Shown: one piece after another, positions 60,153 through 64,000 of the stretch | How positions within the stretch are numbered: position 1 is the first letter of the stretch | How the letters are laid out: each line of letters begins with the position of its first letter | NCBI GenBank assembly: GCA_903872155.1 | Contig: CAIQJP010000146.1 | Coordinates: forward strand, 1-64,000 | Direction of reading: 5' to 3' | Origin: an uncultured Actinomycetes bacterium | Lineage (GTDB): Bacteria; Actinomycetota; Acidimicrobiia; Acidimicrobiales; Ilumatobacteraceae | DNA: 64,000 nucleotides | Translations under genes and position numbers: made by a program | Notes under the pieces: model-generated | Seen by the model: only the letters and a program-made list of their open reading frames with translations | Database searches by the model: none | What the model was told of the DNA's origin: nothing

Positions 60153-60980
60153 ATGCCATCGCTGCCCAACGATCGTAAGAAAGTACAGGTTCCTGATCTC
60201 GCTGCGTGGAAGGCCGAAGGTCGGCGCATGACGATGATTACGGCGTACGACGTCACTTTTGCTCGCCTGGTTGATCAAGCCGGCATCGACATGATCTTGG
60301 TCGGCGATTCAGTTGGCATGGTCGTTCAAGGAACCAGCAATACGATTCCGGTCGATCTTGATGAGATGGCATATCACGTTCGTTGTGTTGCTCGCGCGAA
60401 CACTAAAGCACTTGTGGTTGGAGACTTGCCGTTTGGTTCGTATCAAATCAGCCCCGAACAAGGTGTTGAGTCGTCCATTGTGCTCATGAAGAATGGCGCT
60501 CAGTGCATCAAGCTCGAAGGTGGCGTGCACATGGCTGAAACGATTGCCGCAATTACCCGCGTCGATATTCCAGTGATCGGGCATATCGGGTTGACACCAC
60601 AAAGTGTTCATCGCATGGGTGGCTTTAGGGTGCAAGGTCGTACCGAAGGCTTTGAAGCTGGCGGCCGTGAACGAATTCTTGAAGATGCTCATGCGGTCGA
60701 ACAATCAGGGGCATGCGCAATTGTTATTGAGGGCGTCCCCATGGAACTCGCTCAAGAGATCACCCAAAAGGTGAGTATTCCTACCATTGGTATCGGTGCA
60801 GGAATTCATTGTGATGGTCAAGTATTGGTTCTCCACGACGTTTTAGGTTTGTGTGATTCGAAGTATCGCTTCGCCAAGCATTACGCCGATCTGCGAACTC
60901 CGACTATTGAAGCAACACAGGCATTCATTGCTGATGTGCGCAGCGGTTCTTTCCCCGATGACGCTCACTCGTTCCACTGA
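60153..60980 (+). CDS. panB: 3-methyl-2-oxobutanoate hydroxymethyltransferase
   Basis: Folate-dependent formation of ketopantoate, first step of pantothenate synthesis. Seen: MITAYDVTFARLVDQAGIDMILVGDSVGMVV (metal-binding Asp), VVGDLPFGSYQ (second Asp), CIKLEGGVHM (Glu), PVIGHIGLTPQSVHRMGGFRVQGR and IPTIGIGAGIHCDGQVLVLHDVLG. ATG 60153 has GAGG 7 nt upstream; GTG 60114 would add 13 residues. panC follows 5 nt later. Upstream 60027-60113 contains no recognised element beyond a possible TAGGTT at 60089. Confidence 0.94.
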   Translation: MPSLPNDRKKVQVPDLAAWKAEGRRMTMITAYDVTFARLVDQAGIDMILVGDSVGMVVQGTSNTIPVDLDEMAYHVRCVARANTKALVVGDLPFGSYQISPEQGVESSIVLMKNGAQCIKLEGGVHMAETIAAITRVDIPVIGHIGLTPQSVHRMGGFRVQGRTEGFEAGGRERILEDAHAVEQSGACAIVIEGVPMELAQEITQKVSIPTIGIGAGIHCDGQVLVLHDVLGLCDSKYRFAKHYADLRTPTIEATQAFIADVRSGSFPDDAHSFH

Positions 60981-60985
60981 CGACT

Positions 60986-61825
60986 GTGCGCATTCTTCGT
61001 ACTCCTCAGGAACTCAGTCAAACCGTTGACGCCTGTCGAGTTCATGGTCAATCGGTGGCCATGGTTCCCACAATGGGAGCATTACATCAAGGTCATACGT
61101 CGCTCTTTGATATTGCCCATGAACACGCCGACGTTGTCGTGGCGACGATCTTTGTTAATCCGTTGCAATTTAATAACGCAACAGATTTTGATAAGTACCC
61201 GCTTCAATTTGATAGCGATATTCAAATGCTTGAACAACATAATGTCGAATTTCTATACGCACCCAACGTCGAGACTATGTACGGTTCACAGTTCTCGACG
61301 AGTGTCCACGTTGCCGGAATCACCGATGTCTTAGAGGGTTCTTCACGACCTGGACATTTTTCTGGAGTCGCAACCGTTGTTGCCAAGCTGCTTTCTGCGG
61401 GTCGACCTGATGTCGCGATTTTCGGTCAGAAGGATTTTCAGCAGTTCGCGGTCATAAAACGGATGGTGGCCGATCTAGATATGCCTATCGAACTCATCAT
61501 GGCTCCTACGGTTCGCGAATTTGATGGATTGGCAATGTCGAGTCGCAATGTTCGGCTGTCCGAATCGGCTCGGACTGAGGCAGCGGCTATTTCGCAAGGT
61601 CTTGATGCGGCTCAAGAGCAATTCGCGACCGGAATCAGGGACACTACGCAGTTGATACAGACAGTCGAAACGGCGATCGGCTCAACAGATACAGAAATTG
61701 ACTATGTGAAAATCGTTGATTCGGTGTCATTGAAAGAAATCTCAGTCGCAATTCATGGAAGCGTCATTGTTGTTGCCGTCATACTTGATGGCGTCCGGCT
61801 TATTGATAATCACATTCTGGTTTAA
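60986..61825 (+). CDS. panC: Pantothenate synthetase (pantoate-beta-alanine ligase)
   Basis: ATP-dependent condensation of pantoate with beta-alanine. VPTMGALHQGHTSLFDIA with the HxGH nucleotide motif, FVNPLQFNNATDFDKYPLQFDSD, RPGHFSGVATVVAKLL, PDVAIFGQKDFQQFAVIKRMV and AMSSRNVRLS are standard. 279 residues, GTG start. It lies between panB and an FAD oxidoreductase 3 nt downstream. panD (aspartate decarboxylase) is not in the window. Confidence 0.95.
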   Translation: MRILRTPQELSQTVDACRVHGQSVAMVPTMGALHQGHTSLFDIAHEHADVVVATIFVNPLQFNNATDFDKYPLQFDSDIQMLEQHNVEFLYAPNVETMYGSQFSTSVHVAGITDVLEGSSRPGHFSGVATVVAKLLSAGRPDVAIFGQKDFQQFAVIKRMVADLDMPIELIMAPTVREFDGLAMSSRNVRLSESARTEAAAISQGLDAAQEQFATGIRDTTQLIQTVETAIGSTDTEIDYVKIVDSVSLKEISVAIHGSVIVVAVILDGVRLIDNHILV

Positions 61826-61828
61826 CTC

Positions 61829-63223
61829 ATGACACCGTCGATCATCCCGGAGAAGTGTCTATGGAATGAGATCGACCAAGTTGGCATTGTGGTTCCGGAG
61901 CAAGAACGGTCGGATCACGATCACACGGATTTCGATGTTGTGATCATTGGTGCTGGCTATACAGGTCTGTGGACAGCGTATTACCTTCATCTCAACGACC
62001 CCTCTCTAAAAATCGCTCTACTTGAAAAGAACACCGTCGGATATGGCGCGAGTGGACGTAATGGTGGTTGGTGTTCAACGATCATGCCGATGTCCTTAGA
62101 TTCAATTTCGAAGCAAAACGGACGCACTCAAGCGATCGCCATGCAAAATGCGATGTTTGCAACATTGAAAGAAATCCGCGACAGAACTACTACTTTGGGA
62201 ATCGATTGCGATTTCGTACAGGGCGGTTCGATCGAAGTTCTACGTACCGAGAATCAGAGTGATCGGGCAAAGAGTCGGGTGCAACATCTCCGCGAATACG
62301 GCTTCGGTGAGAACTTTTATAAGTTATTAGATCGGGATCAAACGCTCGACATCATTGAAGCAAGTCAGACCTTAGGTGGCCTGCTAGATACGCAGAGCGC
62401 AGTGCTACATCCAAAGAAATTGTGTGTTGGTTTGGCCAATGTTGTGCGGGCGCAAGGAACCAAAATCTTTGAGAACACCGATGTTCTGGCCTATACATCT
62501 GGTCAAGTGGAAACGCTGCGTCGCACTTTCAAAGCCTCGACTGTTTTGCGAACGACCGAAGCCTTTAGCGTGAATTTTTCGCAGGCCAAGCGTTCAGTGA
62601 TTCCGCTGTATTCAATGATGGTTGCAACAGAACCACTTTCTGCTGATGTTTGGTCTGAGATTGGTCTCGAAAGTCGTCCGTCCTTTAATGACGGACGCAA
62701 CATGATTATTTATGGGCAAAGGACAGCCGATCATCGACTGGCTTTTGGCGGACGTGGAGCTCCTTATCACTTCGGATCAAAGATCTCCACCGACTCTGAT
62801 TTCAATCAAGGTGTCGCACAAAGACTTCGCACAACTTTGGTTGATCTATTTTCCGTTTTGGAACGAACTGAATTCACTCACCATTGGGGTGGACCGTTGG
62901 CTGCTCCACGTGATTGGACGTTCAATATTTCGTATAACCCCGCAACCGGTCTTGGATCAGCTGGGGGCTATGTCGGCGATGGAGTCGCAACATCAAACTT
63001 GGCTGGTCGAACTTTGGCCGATCTGGTGTGCGATAAGTCAACCGACATCACTCGTCTCCCTTCGGTGAATCACTCCTCAAAGAAATGGGAAATTGAGCCC
63101 TTACGATTTGTCGCAGTGAACTCGCTGACGAAATTGGCGATGTTGGCTGACTGGAGAGAAGAAAGAACGGGTCGACCTGCACGATTGATTAACGCAGTCA
63201 TCGACAAAATCTCCGGTGGCTGA
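61829..63223 (+). CDS. FAD-dependent oxidoreductase (DAO / gamma-glutamylputrescine oxidase-like)
   Basis: 464 residues. The FAD Rossmann motif FDVVIIGAGYTGLWTAYYL lies near residue 35, ALLEKNTVGYGASGRNGGWCS continues the adenine/flavin site, and the C-terminal HHWGGPLAAPRDWTF and YVGDGVATSNLAGRTLADL complete the DAO fold. The closest named relatives are amine oxidases of the PuuB/gamma-glutamylputrescine type. It begins 3 nt after panC, so beta-alanine supply by amine oxidation could be its role in this operon (inference, untested). Confidence 0.87.
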   Translation: MTPSIIPEKCLWNEIDQVGIVVPEQERSDHDHTDFDVVIIGAGYTGLWTAYYLHLNDPSLKIALLEKNTVGYGASGRNGGWCSTIMPMSLDSISKQNGRTQAIAMQNAMFATLKEIRDRTTTLGIDCDFVQGGSIEVLRTENQSDRAKSRVQHLREYGFGENFYKLLDRDQTLDIIEASQTLGGLLDTQSAVLHPKKLCVGLANVVRAQGTKIFENTDVLAYTSGQVETLRRTFKASTVLRTTEAFSVNFSQAKRSVIPLYSMMVATEPLSADVWSEIGLESRPSFNDGRNMIIYGQRTADHRLAFGGRGAPYHFGSKISTDSDFNQGVAQRLRTTLVDLFSVLERTEFTHHWGGPLAAPRDWTFNISYNPATGLGSAGGYVGDGVATSNLAGRTLADLVCDKSTDITRLPSVNHSSKKWEIEPLRFVAVNSLTKLAMLADWREERTGRPARLINAVIDKISGG

Positions 63224-63241
63224 TCAATACTTCAGCCCTGT

Positions 63242-64000
63242 TTATCGGTGCTGTTGCGGGTCAGACTGTTTCATCACATAGCGAGTTGTGAATACGCCAT
63301 CGCCCGACAAAATACCGCCGCGAGCAAAGAGACGACCAGATTGCCAATTCGATAGGCCCAGTTCGGGTCGGTTGAGTGCGTATTGCCCGTCGACCCATCG
63401 AGTGAAGCCATTGCCAAAAAATGGCGATTCAGTCGAACGAAAAGCATGTTCAATCTCTGCGTGATCGGAGCTGATCATTGAAAGTACGAAATGCGGACTG
63501 AAAGAATTGAAAAGTTCAATTGCTTCATCAAGATCTGAAATCAATCGGAGAGAGAATTCGGGATGATCGTCCCATTCCCATTCTGTCGCTAAAACCTCAT
63601 CGTCGTCATGTTCGATGAGATCGAACAAAAATGATGATGAATACAGTTCTCGGAGGACTTGAGAAGTGAACGCTCCAACTGCGTGAACAATAAGTTTTGC
63701 CTCACGACCTTTGGCCGCTAATACTGCCCCATTCAATACCGCCAAAAGAAGATCGTGGCGGTCGAGTGGAACACAACAGACATTTAGGGTGTTGCACACT
63801 TTGCGATCTAATGAATGGCAAATGACTTGAGCGAGGTCAAGAGCATCGGCAGTCTGCCCAACAATGCTCCACGCACCACCAGTGCCATGAAGACTGACGG
63901 GTATTCCCGATTGACGTGCCACTGCCCCAAGTTGAGCGACGGCCTCTCCGCTTCCGCGAGCAACCGCTAGCGAGAGACCGGCGTGTGAGAATAAGGCGTA
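63242..64000 (-). CDS. Glutamate-5-semialdehyde dehydrogenase-like protein (ProA), 5' part beyond window
   Basis: The frame is open to the window end; about 250 C-terminal residues are visible. The catalytic-Cys region SLDRKVCNTLNVCCVPLDR and the C-terminal LGLSNWQSGRLFARGGILSGDGVFTTRYVMKQ match gamma-glutamyl phosphate reductase (C-N after V; S-x-x-x-L-x-A-R-G near the end). The C-N-T-L-N context is a variant of the usual C-N-A-x-E, so an aldehyde dehydrogenase relative with another substrate remains possible. Convergent with the FAD oxidoreductase, 18 bases apart. Confidence 0.72.
   Translation of the reverse strand, partial: YALFSHAGLSLAVARGSGEAVAQLGAVARQSGIPVSLHGTGGAWSIVGQTADALDLAQVICHSLDRKVCNTLNVCCVPLDRHDLLLAVLNGAVLAAKGREAKLIVHAVGAFTSQVLRELYSSSFLFDLIEHDDDEVLATEWEWDDHPEFSLRLISDLDEAIELFNSFSPHFVLSMISSDHAEIEHAFRSTESPFFGNGFTRWVDGQYALNRPELGLSNWQSGRLFARGGILSGDGVFTTRYVMKQSDPQQHR

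Overview
The window looks like a chromosomal stretch of a streamlined, mid-GC (about half G+C by eye) actinobacterium, most plausibly a planktonic Acidimicrobiia/Ilumatobacter-type organism (inference). Lineage markers are a mycothiol ligase (mshC), an F420:NADPH oxidoreductase (npdG), the proteasome activator Bpa, an InhA-type enoyl reductase, a GuaB1-type GMP reductase, a DUF3151 protein and the actinobacterial gene order alaS-ruvX-mltG-aroE-aroC-aroK-aroB-aroQ-pepP-efp-nusB. Coding density is very high: no gap exceeds 300 bases, and I see no rRNA, tRNA, CRISPR array, insertion sequence or prophage.

Layout. 1-5115 (minus): npdG, mshC, plsC, thrS and a HIT hydrolase cut by the window edge. 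5192-8998: inhA, then a thiolase with its OB-fold/Zn-ribbon partner, and a nitroreductase coupled to a GNAT-like protein. 9118-14456 (minus): phosphodiesterase-like gene, bpa and dnaE, facing an Rrf2 regulator. 15021-25471 (minus): the alaS...nusB superoperon holding most of the shikimate pathway. 25534-31286: a Cys-rich unknown, typA with a small acidic protein, and the DUF3151-mobA-rhodanese-rnd operon. 31356-40918: small enzymes, aminopeptidase M18, GuaB1-cmk-plsC, hydrolase-tsaC, and an enoyl-CoA hydratase/nitroreductase/J-domain operon. 41031-46495: a branched-chain amino-acid-type ABC importer whose binding-protein gene faces livHMGF. 46524-57117: DMT exporter, nitronate monooxygenase, ctaA, SDR/flavin/methyltransferase genes and a heterodimeric ABC exporter. 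57146-64000: DoxX, membrane-anchored unknown, acyltransferase, P1 peptidase, panB-panC-FAD oxidoreductase and a partial ProA-like dehydrogenase.

The most striking item is the substrate-binding lipoprotein at 41031-42341. Its lipobox is followed by what is normally the C-terminal third of the family, and only then by the normal N-terminal two thirds, with the stop codon exactly where the displaced segment would continue. It is therefore a circularly permuted periplasmic binding protein, or an assembly rearrangement that looks like one. LivH, facing it, carries an unusual N-terminal signal peptide plus a small extracytoplasmic beta-domain.

The second pattern is regulatory. At about a dozen first-in-operon genes a TANNNT hexamer ends about 6 nt before the start codon, implying leaderless transcripts. 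This settled several start codons. Genes inside operons instead use short ATGA/TGATG overlaps or Shine-Dalgarno sites.
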